Shown here piece after piece: positions 1-11,203 of a DNA stretch of 64,000 nucleotides. The notes below the pieces were generated by a model. The model saw only the letters and a list, made by a program, of their open reading frames with translations. It was not told where the DNA came from and did no database searches. Each line of letters starts with the position of its first letter. Position 1 is the stretch's first letter. Made by a program: the position numbers and the translations under genes. Source of the stretch: Candidatus Faecicola pullistercoris (GTDB lineage Bacteria; Bacillota; Clostridia; Christensenellales; CAG-917); NCBI GenBank assembly GCA_018714105.1, contig DVNW01000008.1, positions 1 through 64,000 of the forward strand, given 5' to 3'.

Positions 1-119
1 TTTATTATTATTTTATAATATAATTAATTATTTATTTTTTTATGTTTATAGTAAGAATTTATTATCTATTTTTATAATATATTATAAATTGTTTACAGGA
101 TAAATTACAGAGGACTTTT

Positions 120-2036
120 ATGAAAATAGTACTGGTTATAGATATTTACGACCTTATGACAAACGGTACCGTAATGACGGCTTACCGCTTTGTGGAAGGG
201 CTCAGAAAGCGCGGACACGAGGTGCGCGTAGTTGCTACGGGCGCGAAGGGCGAGGGATGTTACGAGGTTCGCGAGAGATACATTCCGCTTGTAACCGAAG
301 TTTCCAGATTGCAGCAGATAAGGTTCGGCAAGCCCGAAACGCCCATACTCACCAACGCCTTTTCGGGAGCGGACATAATACATTTTTACTTGCCGTTCAA
401 ACTTGAGAAAAAGGGAAGGAAAATCGCGGAGATAATGGATATACCCGCAACGGCGGCGTTTCATCTGCAGCCCGAAAACATTACTTACAATGCGGGACTC
501 AAACACAGCCGCATAATGCCAAAAATTCTGTATGCCGGCTTTAAAAACACTTTTTATAAGCATTTCGAACATATACACTGTCCGTCAAAGTTTATAGCGG
601 ATCAGATGCGGAAGCACGGTTATCAGTCCAAACTTCACGTTATCTCAAACGGCGTAGGGGCGGAGTTCTGTCCCGACCCCGAGCATAAAAAGGCCGAGGA
701 CAGGTTTAACATACTCATGATCGGTCGTTATGCAAACGAAAAAAGGCAGGACGTGCTCATAAAGGCTATCGCGCAATCAAAATACAAGGATAAAATATAT
801 CTTACTCTTGCGGGCAAAGGGCCTAATTTCAACAGGCTTTCGCGCATGGCGGACAAGTATCTTCCCGACAGGGTCAGGTTCGGCTTCTTCAAGAAGGAGG
901 AACTTATCGAGGTAATAAGGAGCTCGCACTTATACGTACACGCCGCCGATATTGAAATAGAGGCAATAGCCTGTCTTGAAGCCATAGCCTGCGGCACCGT
1001 ACCCGTAATATCCAATTCCGACAAATCGGCCACGCCGCAGTTCGCGCTGGACGACAGGTCGCTTTTCAAGGCGGGAAGCGTCAAGAGTCTTGCCGAGAAA
1101 ATCGACTATTGGATAGAGCATCCGGAAGAAAGGGAACGTATGAGCGAGGTATACGCTCAATCGGCAAAGGTATATTCTCTGGATTACTCTCTCGACAAAG
1201 CCGAGGAAATGTTCAGGGAGGCGATAAACTCTCATCGCGACAAAAAGAAGTTCGCTACGAAAGAAGGTAAGCAAAAAAGCAGAAAATTCGTAAAAAAATC
1301 CAGGCTGTTTAAATTCTGTTCCAATCTTTTCTACTATTTAATAGCCTTGCCGTGTTTGTATATATATGAAAAAACGGTATACGGGTTGAAAATACGCGGC
1401 AAACGCAACGTCAGAAAGGTAAGAAAAACGGGCGCCGTATCGGTAAGCAACCACGTCCATCTTCTCGATTGCGCGAAAAACGCCATAGCGATGTATCCCA
1501 GACACGTGATTTTTACCGCATTGCCGAGCAATTTTGAAATTCCCGTGGCGGGTAAGCTGCTTACCATGCTGGGAAGCATGCCCGTACCCGATAAAATAGC
1601 CGACGTCAAGGTTTTTCTCAACGAAGTAAAAAAACTGGTTAAAATCAAAAAGCGCATCGTCCATATCTATCCCGAAGCGCATCTTATAAATTACTATGCA
1701 GGTATACGCTCTTTCGAAAAGGGCGCATTCACGATAGCGTGCGACGCTCAGGTGCCGATATTGCCTCTCGTAATTTCCTGGCGCGAAAGAAGAGGCCTGT
1801 TTAAACTGTTTCTGAAAAACAAACCCTTGCCTACCATAAGCATAGGAAAGCCGATATATCCCAATTTGTCGCTGATGGCAAAGGACCAGATAAAGGACCT
1901 GTCGGAGCGCACCAGAAAGGCCATGGAAGACATTTATACGACTTCCAACAACGGCAGCAACGTGGATTATTTCCGCGGAAAGGCCGCCCCGCAGGAGTTT
2001 CATACCAAGTACGACAGGCCTGCCGACGACGAATAA
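120..2036 (+). CDS. Fusion protein: N-terminal family-4-like glycosyltransferase, C-terminal PlsC-like 1-acylglycerol-3-phosphate acyltransferase
   Basis: 638 aa ORF; GT-B features (MIGRYANEKRQDVLIKAI, EAIACLEAIACGTVPVIS) then PlsC-like HX4D motif (SNHVHLLDCAK) and YPEAH region. Confidence 0.85.
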   Translation: MKIVLVIDIYDLMTNGTVMTAYRFVEGLRKRGHEVRVVATGAKGEGCYEVRERYIPLVTEVSRLQQIRFGKPETPILTNAFSGADIIHFYLPFKLEKKGRKIAEIMDIPATAAFHLQPENITYNAGLKHSRIMPKILYAGFKNTFYKHFEHIHCPSKFIADQMRKHGYQSKLHVISNGVGAEFCPDPEHKKAEDRFNILMIGRYANEKRQDVLIKAIAQSKYKDKIYLTLAGKGPNFNRLSRMADKYLPDRVRFGFFKKEELIEVIRSSHLYVHAADIEIEAIACLEAIACGTVPVISNSDKSATPQFALDDRSLFKAGSVKSLAEKIDYWIEHPEERERMSEVYAQSAKVYSLDYSLDKAEEMFREAINSHRDKKKFATKEGKQKSRKFVKKSRLFKFCSNLFYYLIALPCLYIYEKTVYGLKIRGKRNVRKVRKTGAVSVSNHVHLLDCAKNAIAMYPRHVIFTALPSNFEIPVAGKLLTMLGSMPVPDKIADVKVFLNEVKKLVKIKKRIVHIYPEAHLINYYAGIRSFEKGAFTIACDAQVPILPLVISWRERRGLFKLFLKNKPLPTISIGKPIYPNLSLMAKDQIKDLSERTRKAMEDIYTTSNNGSNVDYFRGKAAPQEFHTKYDRPADDE

Positions 2037-2055
2037 AGTGTGATTCAAAATTGTG

Positions 2056-2082
2056 AAAAGAGCCGCTGTTTGCGGCTCTTTT
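2056..2082. terminator. Bidirectional intrinsic terminator between convergent genes
   Basis: AAAAGAGCCGC-TGTTT-GCGGCTCTTTT. Confidence 0.8.
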
Positions 2083-2413
2083 AAATTTGTTTTTCTTTAA
2101 AAAGCGTGTAAAGCGCACGGTTGATTTCCGAGTTCATAATCGTCTGTCTGGGGTCGGGCGGCGGTTTTACGGGGGCAGGGGGCGCGGCTTCGGATTTGCC
2201 CGATTTCATCAGCCCCGGCAGCATATTCATTACCGACAGAAGCGTTTTGGTCTTTTCGTCGCCTCCGCCAAGAGCTTGCAGCATTCCGGCGGTATCTCCC
2301 GATTTCAGCCCGGTCAGCACAGAAGCCAGTTTTTCGGTATCCATTTTGGCGCCGTCTTTATTCTGTCCCAGCATTCCGATGAGCGGAATAAGCATCGAAG
2401 GGTCGATATTCAT
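2081..2413 (-). CDS. Small hypothetical protein, helical, Met/Gly/Pro-rich
   Basis: 110 aa ORF, convergent with the GT gene, AAAGGAGA-type SD before the start on the minus strand. Confidence 0.6.
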   Translation of the reverse strand: MNIDPSMLIPLIGMLGQNKDGAKMDTEKLASVLTGLKSGDTAGMLQALGGGDEKTKTLLSVMNMLPGLMKSGKSEAAPPAPVKPPPDPRQTIMNSEINRALYTLFKEKQI

Positions 2414-2486
2414 TATTTCAAATCTCCTTTCACGTTTACAGTATATTCAGAATATTATTGAATAGTGATAAAAAAAGGAGAATGTT

Positions 2487-2768
2487 ATGGATTTCAGAAG
2501 TTACGACAGTTCTGTTAAGGCAAATAACGGTTATTGTTCCGCTCGCGAATCGGGCGACGAAGCCGCGATAAGGGATATTGCGGGCAAGTACGCGGGAAAA
2601 TCGCAGGATGAAATGATGGCCGAGGTAAAAAGACATGCGGACAAAATGAAGGCCGACGGAAGCTACAATCCCGCACAGATCGAAGAAATGTACGCAAAAC
2701 TCGCGCCTATGCTCGACGAAGGGCAAAAACAAAAACTCGACGCCGTTATGAAAATGCTGAGGGGGTAA
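2487..2768 (+). CDS. Small hypothetical helical protein
   Basis: 93 aa ORF preceded by AAAAAAGGAGAATGTT; directly upstream of the subtilase. Confidence 0.7.
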   Translation: MDFRSYDSSVKANNGYCSARESGDEAAIRDIAGKYAGKSQDEMMAEVKRHADKMKADGSYNPAQIEEMYAKLAPMLDEGQKQKLDAVMKMLRG

Positions 2769-2775
2769 ACTCCGT

Positions 2776-3810
2776 ATGGAAGTGGTTGCCTATCTCAAAA
2801 ACATGAAATACGTGAAATACCTGGATAAGCGGCTCGAAGTTAAAAAAGTTTATCCGTTCATAAACGCCGTGGGCGCGGAATGTAAAGAAGGATACTTTGA
2901 AAAAATAAAAAAACTGCCTTACATAGAGGGGTTGTTTTTCAATGCCAGGGTAACCGCGCTGGAAGAATCCCGAAGCGAAGTCGAGGACCTTGCCGGGCGC
3001 GCGCCGCGCATATATAACGGCAGGGGGGTAGGCGTATGCATAATGGATACCGGAATAAGCGCGCATACCGATTTTCTTTGTCCGGTAAGCAGAGTTGCCG
3101 CCTTTAAGGATATTTACGGGGGAAGCGATACCGTATACGACGATAACGGGCACGGCAGCTTTGTTGCGGGGATTGCGTGCGGCAACGGCCTTGCGTCGGG
3201 CAGAAAGATAAAAGGCGGAGCTCCCGCAGGAAAAATCATCGGAGTAAAGGTTATGGGCGCGCAGGGCGAGTGCGGCGTTTTCGACGTGCTGGACGGCATG
3301 CAATGGGTGATGAACAACCGCGACAAATACAATATCCGGGTGGTATGCATGTCGTTCGGCAGCACTCCTTCCGAGAGCGGCGAAGACCCCTTGGAAAGAG
3401 GGGCCGAAAGCCTTGTAAGAGGGGGCATAACCGTGGTTTGCGCCGCCGGCAACAGCGGGAAGGGAAAACTGAAATCTCCTGCCACAAGCCCGTCGGTAAT
3501 ATCCGTAGGAGCCGTAAACGACGAGTACGAAGAGGCCTCGTTCAGCTCGTCGGGACAGTCGCACGGTACGGATAAACCCGAGTTTTACGCAAAGGGAGTC
3601 AAGGTAAAATCCGTTATGAACGACGGGCGTTACGGGGAGATGTCGGGAACGTCCGCCGCGGCGCCGTGCGTTGCGGGCGCGGCCGCTCTGGTAATACAGA
3701 AACACCCTTATTTTCTGCCTTGGCAGGTAAAACAGTTTTTATATAAAGTGGCTATAAAAGAGGGGAATAAATACATTATAGACTGCGATAAACTTGCAAA
3801 AGTATTATAA
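2776..3810 (+). CDS. S8 family subtilisin-like serine peptidase, no obvious signal peptide
   Basis: Catalytic triad contexts IMDTGI (D), NGHGSFVAG (H), SGTSAAAPCVAG (S). Confidence 0.92.
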   Translation: MEVVAYLKNMKYVKYLDKRLEVKKVYPFINAVGAECKEGYFEKIKKLPYIEGLFFNARVTALEESRSEVEDLAGRAPRIYNGRGVGVCIMDTGISAHTDFLCPVSRVAAFKDIYGGSDTVYDDNGHGSFVAGIACGNGLASGRKIKGGAPAGKIIGVKVMGAQGECGVFDVLDGMQWVMNNRDKYNIRVVCMSFGSTPSESGEDPLERGAESLVRGGITVVCAAGNSGKGKLKSPATSPSVISVGAVNDEYEEASFSSSGQSHGTDKPEFYAKGVKVKSVMNDGRYGEMSGTSAAAPCVAGAAALVIQKHPYFLPWQVKQFLYKVAIKEGNKYIIDCDKLAKVL

Positions 3811-4956
3811 ATTATCCTCTTTTTTATAGGTATCGGCAATTTCTCCTATGGCTTTTAACAACAGGTCGGCGTCTTTAAGAGTGTTGTTGTAACCTACGCT
3901 TATTCTGACCGCGCCGCTTTCCAACGTTCCCAAATAGTTGTGCATCAACGGGGCGCAATGCAGCCCCGTTCTTACCGCTATTTTGTATTTTTCGTTAAGT
4001 ATGTCGCCCACTTCCGAAGAGGTAAGCCCGTTCAGGTTGAAGCTGATAACGCCCGTGTGACAGCCGTCGGGAGTGTAAACCCGAATCCCAGGCATTTTTT
4101 TAAGTCCGTATAAAATTTTATTCGATATTAAAGATATGCGCGCGTTTATTTTGTTTATGTGCTCGAAAGTCCATTTTGCGGCTTCGCCCAGCGCGGCGAT
4201 GCCGGCGGTATTAAGAGTGCCGCTTTCCATGCCTTCGGGCAGAGTCAACGGCTGATACACGCTGTCCGAGTTTGTCCCCGTTCCTCCGTACAGCAGGGGT
4301 TTAAGGGCAATCCCTTGTCTCACTATCAGAAATCCCGTTCCCTGAGGCCCGTGTAATCCCTTATGCCCGGGGCAGGCCAGAAGGTCTATGTTCTGCTCCC
4401 GCATATCCGTTCTGACGTGGGGTACGGATTGCGCTCCGTCGGCAAGATAAACTAGGTTGTATTTGCGCGCGAGTTTTCCCGTTTTGGATATTTCGGACGG
4501 AACTCCGGTTACGTTCGACATAGAGCTGACCGCCAGCATATAGGTTTCCTCGGTAATAAGGCGTTCTATCATATCTGCCCGTACGGTAAGGTTTTTGTCG
4601 GGATTTATTACCGAAAGCGTTATTATTTTATTGCGTTGAAGTTCGTAAAGCGGCCGCAGTACGCTGTTATGTTCGGTTACCGTGGTTATCACGTGTCCGC
4701 CCTTTTTTACTGTGCCGAAAACGGCGAGGTTAAGCGCTTCGGTACAGTTTTTCGTGAATATCAGATCGTATCCCTCGGCGGCGCCGAGATTTTCAAGCAG
4801 AATGCTTCTGGCCGTTTCCGTCTTTACTGCCGCGTTTACGGCGTCGTCGTGTCCGCCGCGGCCCCCGTTTGCCGAATTGACGTAGGTTTCGAGAAGGGCG
4901 CGTCTGCTTTTTTTGGGTTTGAATCTGCTGGTTGCGGCATTGTCGAAATATATCAT
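3805..4956 (-). CDS. Cysteine desulfurase / class V aminotransferase family protein
   Basis: MIYFDNAATSRFKP start, ADGAQSVPH, CPGHKGLHGPQGTG PLP-lysine context, RTGLHCAP. Start taken at the internal Met (track ORF begins 5 codons earlier). Confidence 0.9.
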   Translation of the reverse strand: MIYFDNAATSRFKPKKSRRALLETYVNSANGGRGGHDDAVNAAVKTETARSILLENLGAAEGYDLIFTKNCTEALNLAVFGTVKKGGHVITTVTEHNSVLRPLYELQRNKIITLSVINPDKNLTVRADMIERLITEETYMLAVSSMSNVTGVPSEISKTGKLARKYNLVYLADGAQSVPHVRTDMREQNIDLLACPGHKGLHGPQGTGFLIVRQGIALKPLLYGGTGTNSDSVYQPLTLPEGMESGTLNTAGIAALGEAAKWTFEHINKINARISLISNKILYGLKKMPGIRVYTPDGCHTGVISFNLNGLTSSEVGDILNEKYKIAVRTGLHCAPLMHNYLGTLESGAVRISVGYNNTLKDADLLLKAIGEIADTYKKEDNL

Positions 4957-5054
4957 GGCTGCTCCGTTCACATTTTTTTTACTTTTTATATAATATGTTT
5001 AGTGTGGACGCCGTATGACGCGGGCGCAGTACATATTTTATCGAGGTGCCGTTT

Positions 5055-5312
5055 ATGGAAAATTTAATAATAGCTTTCAGGTCGCGTTCGTCCACGATGC
5101 GGTATGCAGCCGCGCTCAGAAATTCGGGAATAGCCGTAAAAATAATAAATACGCCCAGGGAGGCGGGAGCGGGTTGCGGTATATCGGCCCGCTGTTCGCT
5201 GGACTCCTATAATACGGCAAGGAGCGTACTGGCAAGCGGCAACTATCAGGGCTTTGCCGGTTTTTACAGAGAAAATCCTTATGCGTCCGCGGGCAGAATT
5301 GTTCCGATGTGA
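5055..5312 (+). CDS. DUF3343-like protein (putative Se/S carrier-like)
   Basis: MENLIIAFRSRSSTMRYAAALRNSGIAVKIINTPREAGAGCGISARC resembles DUF3343; divergent from the cysteine desulfurase. Confidence 0.7.
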   Translation: MENLIIAFRSRSSTMRYAAALRNSGIAVKIINTPREAGAGCGISARCSLDSYNTARSVLASGNYQGFAGFYRENPYASAGRIVPM

Positions 5313-5465
5313 TTGAAAAATTTTGGTTAAAATTACGAATTTTGTATTTTTTAATATTTTTTTGAATTTTTTTTAAAAAAATAAAAAATATGCAAAATAT
5401 CCGTAATATTCGCATTAAAACGCTTATAATTGCATACAATCTTTAATATTTTTCTTTCCTTGCTG

Positions 5466-5494
5466 CTGACAAATTTATTTTTTTGTTGTATAGT
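5466..5494 (+). promoter_or_regulatory. SigA-type promoter
   Basis: CTGACA-N17-TATAGT upstream of the 5531 ORF. Confidence 0.55.
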
Positions 5495-5530
5495 TTGCGC
5501 ATAACGAATTTCGAGACAAAGGAGTGTTTT

Positions 5531-5863
5531 ATGTCCAGGGTAGTTTCTCTTTCGGCGCTTGCGGCGGACGCGAAGAAAAGAATGAATAAAGGTTACGGCG
5601 CAAAGGGCGATATCGGCAATTTTTCCAAACCCGCCCGTATTTTTTCCTTTGACAGGTCGGCGATATCTCTTTCAAAGGAAACGGACTGTTATAAGATTTT
5701 CGAGGTATTGGCTTCGGACTCGGCCGAGAGTCCTATCGTGCGGCTTATGGACAGGGAATATTTCGATAAACTCTCGCCCGAACAGCGGCAGAGATACGTG
5801 TTCAGATTATCCGAAGCCTATAAAACGGTTAAGGCGCAACTGAAAAACAACAGAACTTTTTAA
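5531..5863 (+). CDS. Hypothetical protein
   Basis: ORF MSRVVSLSALAADAKKRMNKGYGAKGDIGNF...; AAAGGAGTG SD; the track start at 5483 lies within the predicted promoter, so start moved to 5531. Confidence 0.65.
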   Translation: MSRVVSLSALAADAKKRMNKGYGAKGDIGNFSKPARIFSFDRSAISLSKETDCYKIFEVLASDSAESPIVRLMDREYFDKLSPEQRQRYVFRLSEAYKTVKAQLKNNRTF

Positions 5864-5925
5864 CATAAACATTTATTTTCGGGTTTCGGTTGGCATTTTC
5901 AAGAAAATATGTTAAAATATTTTCT

Positions 5926-8139
5926 ATGAATAATCTTTCAGAAATCGCATACGATTTACCCATACCGCTTAACGCCGAACAGCGCAAGGCCGTCGAGGAC
6001 ACCGAGGGCCAGCTTCTGGTGCTTTCGGGCGCGGGAAGCGGCAAGACGCGCGTGCTTACCGCCAGGATAGCCTATCTTATCGAGCAGAGAGGCGTCAGCC
6101 CGCGCGAAATTTTAGCCATTACCTTTACAAAAAAGGCGGCCAAGGAGATGCTTGACCGCATAACGGGAATACTGGGCGACCGTTCGTCCGGCGTATGGGC
6201 TATGACTTTTCACGCTTTCTGCGCGCGCATCCTGCGTTATCACGCGGACGTGCTGGGCTTTACTTCGGATTTTTCCATTTACGACGAAAGCGACAGCCTC
6301 AAACTTATCAAGAGGATTTGCGGCGAAAAGGGCATTACCGACTCCAAAAAAAAGGAAAGTATTGCATGTTATATTTCCGAGGCTAAAACCTTCGGGCTGA
6401 CTCCCGCGCAGTTTGAAAAGGAAAAGGCCTACGTCAAAGACGTTCAGACCGTAAGCGAAGTGTTTTCGGCTTATAACGCGCGCCTCAAAGAAAGCAACGC
6501 CATGGATTACGACGATCTGCTTCTGAACGCAAAGGAGCTGCTTTTGTCGTCGGAGTCCGTGCTTAAACGTTATCAGGAGCGTTTCCGTTACGTTCACGTA
6601 GACGAATTTCAGGATATAAATTCCACTCAGTACGATTTGATAAGGCTTATTGCCGGCGGCCACGGAAACATATTCGCCGTGGGCGACGAGGATCAGAGCA
6701 TTTACGGCTGGCGCGGAGCCAGAATAGACATCATTTTAAATTTCGAAAAGGATTTTCCCGCGGCGAAAATATATAAACTGGAACAGAATTACCGCAGCAC
6801 AGCGCCCATTCTCAATTGCGCTAACAGAGTAATAGCAAACAATAAGCAGCGAATAGGCGACAAAAAGCTGTGGACTTCCAAATCGGGCGGCGCGCCCGTG
6901 TCGTTCTGCAGCGTGGGCAACGACCGCGACGAGGCCGATTTCGTCGTGCAGAAAATAAGCATGCTTTTGGCGGAAGGCTATAAATACCGCGATTTTGCCA
7001 TACTTACCCGAATAAACGCTCTTACAAGGCCCTTCGAGGAAAGGCTCAACCTTTACGGGTTGCCTTATAAGGTTTACGGCGGCGTCAAGTTTTACGAGCG
7101 CAAAGAGATAAAGGACATGCTGGCATATATGCGCATTGCCGTAAATCCCAAGGACACCGAGGCCATACTCAGGGTTATCAATTTCCCTGCGAGGGGGATA
7201 GGCGACGGGACTACCGAAAAACTTCTGGAATATTGCCGCGGCACGGGCAAAGACCTTATCGACGCGATTCTCGAAATAGACTTCAACACGGCTATAGCAC
7301 CTTCCGCGGTCAAAAAGATTTCGGCGTTCAAGGACATAGTTTTATCCGTTATCAGAAACGTGAATCAGCTGTCTTCCGAGGAATTTCTGAAACAGCTTAT
7401 CAAGGACGCCGGCATAGAGGCGCATTACAAAGCGTGTAAAGAGGACGAATGGGACAGGTTCGAAAACATCAACGAACTTGTTACCGCGGTCAGGGATTTC
7501 TCGCGCGACAATCCCGGTTCGGGCATAGGCGACTTTTTGCAGTCGATAGCGCTCATTTCGGATACGGACAGCATTCAGGACGACGATTATATAACCATTG
7601 CCACCGTGCATGCGGTTAAAGGCCTTGAATTTCCGGTGGTATTTCTGATAGCTCTCGAAGAGAGCATTTTCCCTTTGCAGCGGGCCGTGGACGAAAACGA
7701 CATCGAAGAGGAAAGACGGCTTATGTACGTAGCGGTCACGCGCGCTTCGGAAAGGCTGTTTTGCAGTTACGCTTCCAGAAGATTCAGATTCAATCAGGTT
7801 GTCTATAATATGAAAAGCAGGTTTATTACCGAAATGCAGGGCGAGCAGAAAAAACAGACAATTCCGCAGCAGCCCCGCGCATCCGTTTCGGGCGGGCAAG
7901 GCGGCGGACTTAATCTGAAAGGGCTGCCTCCTAAACCGCAAACGGCCGCGCCCAGAATTCTGAATACCGATTTTTCGGCTTTTACCGCGGGCAGACAGGT
8001 ATCGCACGCGAAATTCGGCGTCGGTACCATAGTGGAAACTTTCGGGGAGGGCGTGGACAAGAGCGCGCTTATCAATTTCCCGGGTATAGGCACCAAAAAG
8101 TTTTTGCTGCTGATAGCCAACCTGACGCTTACGGACTGA
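5926..8139 (+). CDS. pcrA: UvrD/PcrA-like ATP-dependent DNA helicase
   Basis: LNAEQRKAVEDTEGQLLVLSGAGSGKTRVL, VDEFQDINSTQYDLI, GDEDQSIYGWRGA, VHAVKGLEFPVVF, YVAVTRASERL. Confidence 0.95.
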   Translation: MNNLSEIAYDLPIPLNAEQRKAVEDTEGQLLVLSGAGSGKTRVLTARIAYLIEQRGVSPREILAITFTKKAAKEMLDRITGILGDRSSGVWAMTFHAFCARILRYHADVLGFTSDFSIYDESDSLKLIKRICGEKGITDSKKKESIACYISEAKTFGLTPAQFEKEKAYVKDVQTVSEVFSAYNARLKESNAMDYDDLLLNAKELLLSSESVLKRYQERFRYVHVDEFQDINSTQYDLIRLIAGGHGNIFAVGDEDQSIYGWRGARIDIILNFEKDFPAAKIYKLEQNYRSTAPILNCANRVIANNKQRIGDKKLWTSKSGGAPVSFCSVGNDRDEADFVVQKISMLLAEGYKYRDFAILTRINALTRPFEERLNLYGLPYKVYGGVKFYERKEIKDMLAYMRIAVNPKDTEAILRVINFPARGIGDGTTEKLLEYCRGTGKDLIDAILEIDFNTAIAPSAVKKISAFKDIVLSVIRNVNQLSSEEFLKQLIKDAGIEAHYKACKEDEWDRFENINELVTAVRDFSRDNPGSGIGDFLQSIALISDTDSIQDDDYITIATVHAVKGLEFPVVFLIALEESIFPLQRAVDENDIEEERRLMYVAVTRASERLFCSYASRRFRFNQVVYNMKSRFITEMQGEQKKQTIPQQPRASVSGGQGGGLNLKGLPPKPQTAAPRILNTDFSAFTAGRQVSHAKFGVGTIVETFGEGVDKSALINFPGIGTKKFLLLIANLTLTD

Positions 8140-8144
8140 GGTGA

Positions 8145-10091
<1,947 letters not shown>

Positions 10092-10114
10092 ATCCCGCAG
10101 CGCGCCCGAGGCGT

Positions 10115-10137
10115 ATCCTCCGTATCGGAGGATTTTT
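10115..10137 (+). terminator. Intrinsic terminator after ligA
   Basis: ATCCTCCG-TAT-CGGAGGAT-TTTTC. Confidence 0.85.
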
Positions 10138-10175
10138 CTTTTATGCGGCAAAACGCCGAAAAAAGGCTAAAATCC

Positions 10176-10204
10176 TTGCAAGTTTTTATTTACTATGATA
10201 CAAT
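10176..10204 (+). promoter_or_regulatory. SigA-type promoter of the AIR synthase-yicC-... operon
   Basis: TTGCAA-N17-TACAAT. Confidence 0.55.
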
Positions 10205-10234
10205 TATAAATAATTTTATTTTACGGGTGCGTAT

Positions 10235-11203
10235 ATGCGTGTCGGCAAACTTACTTCCGAACAACTTAACAGACTGGTGCTTGACAAGCTTAAAATAAAA
10301 AACGACAAGGTGATTATGTCTGCCGGTCTTTCGGAGGACTGCGCCGCAATCAGGCACGACGGAATTCTGCTTATTACCACCGATCCGATAACGGCGTCGG
10401 GCGATAACGCGGGCGCGCTTGCGATAGAGGTTTCGGCAAACGACGTAGCCGCATGCGGCGGAAAACCGTTTTGCTGTACGCTTACGCTCATCGCGCCTCC
10501 TTCGATAACCGAAGACGAACTCGAAAGAATCGTCGACGGCGCGTCGGCAAAAGCGGATATGCTGAACGTGGATATCGTAGGCGGGCATACCGAAGTTTCG
10601 GACAGCGTGGTCAGGACGGTAGCCAGCGTTACCATGCTCGGCAAGGCCGACAGGGTAATAGGCACGGCGGGCTGCAGGCCCGGCGACGGAATTATAATAA
10701 CCAAACAGGCGGGCATCGAAGGCACTTACATCATCGCCAACGATTATCCCGATAAGCTGGGGCTTACCGAGGAGGAAAGGGCGGAAGCCGCTTCTTACGG
10801 CGACATGCTGAGCGTTCTTCCCGAAAGCGAGGTGGCCGTCGCACACGAAATAAGCGGCATGCACGACGTTACCGAAGGCGGAGTTTTCGGCGCGGTTGCC
10901 GAAATGTGTCAGGCCGCGGGCACGGGCGCGGTTATCTATACGGATAAAATTCCTTTTTCGCCGCTGACGGTAAAGGTTTGCCAAACTCTGGGTCTCGACA
11001 GATACAGGCTTATTTCGAGCGGCAGTCTTATAATAACTTCGCCACGTCCCGAAGACATAGTCGATGATATGAAAAACCACGGCATCAAGGCCGCTGTTAT
11101 AGGAAAAATAACCGAAAAGGACACCGTTGCCGTTTATCCCGACGGCACGCGGGCGACTTTCGACGTCACGGCGGACGAACTTTTAAAGGCAGGTAAATTA
11201 TGA
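10235..11203 (+). CDS. AIR synthase-related (HypE/PurM-like) protein
   Basis: ANDVAACGGKPFCCTLTLIAPP, DIVGGHTEVS, MHDVTEGGVFGAVAEM. Confidence 0.85.
   Translation: MRVGKLTSEQLNRLVLDKLKIKNDKVIMSAGLSEDCAAIRHDGILLITTDPITASGDNAGALAIEVSANDVAACGGKPFCCTLTLIAPPSITEDELERIVDGASAKADMLNVDIVGGHTEVSDSVVRTVASVTMLGKADRVIGTAGCRPGDGIIITKQAGIEGTYIIANDYPDKLGLTEEERAEAASYGDMLSVLPESEVAVAHEISGMHDVTEGGVFGAVAEMCQAAGTGAVIYTDKIPFSPLTVKVCQTLGLDRYRLISSGSLIITSPRPEDIVDDMKNHGIKAAVIGKITEKDTVAVYPDGTRATFDVTADELLKAGKL

Noticed and set aside
2746-3705. 319-aa minus-strand ORF
   Set aside because: Antisense to the S8 peptidase with intact catalytic motifs.
10235-11203. SelD (selenophosphate synthase) for the AIR synthase-like gene
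   Set aside because: Lacks the SelD N-terminal Cys/Sec-Lys active-site segment; looks HypE/AIR-synthase-related.
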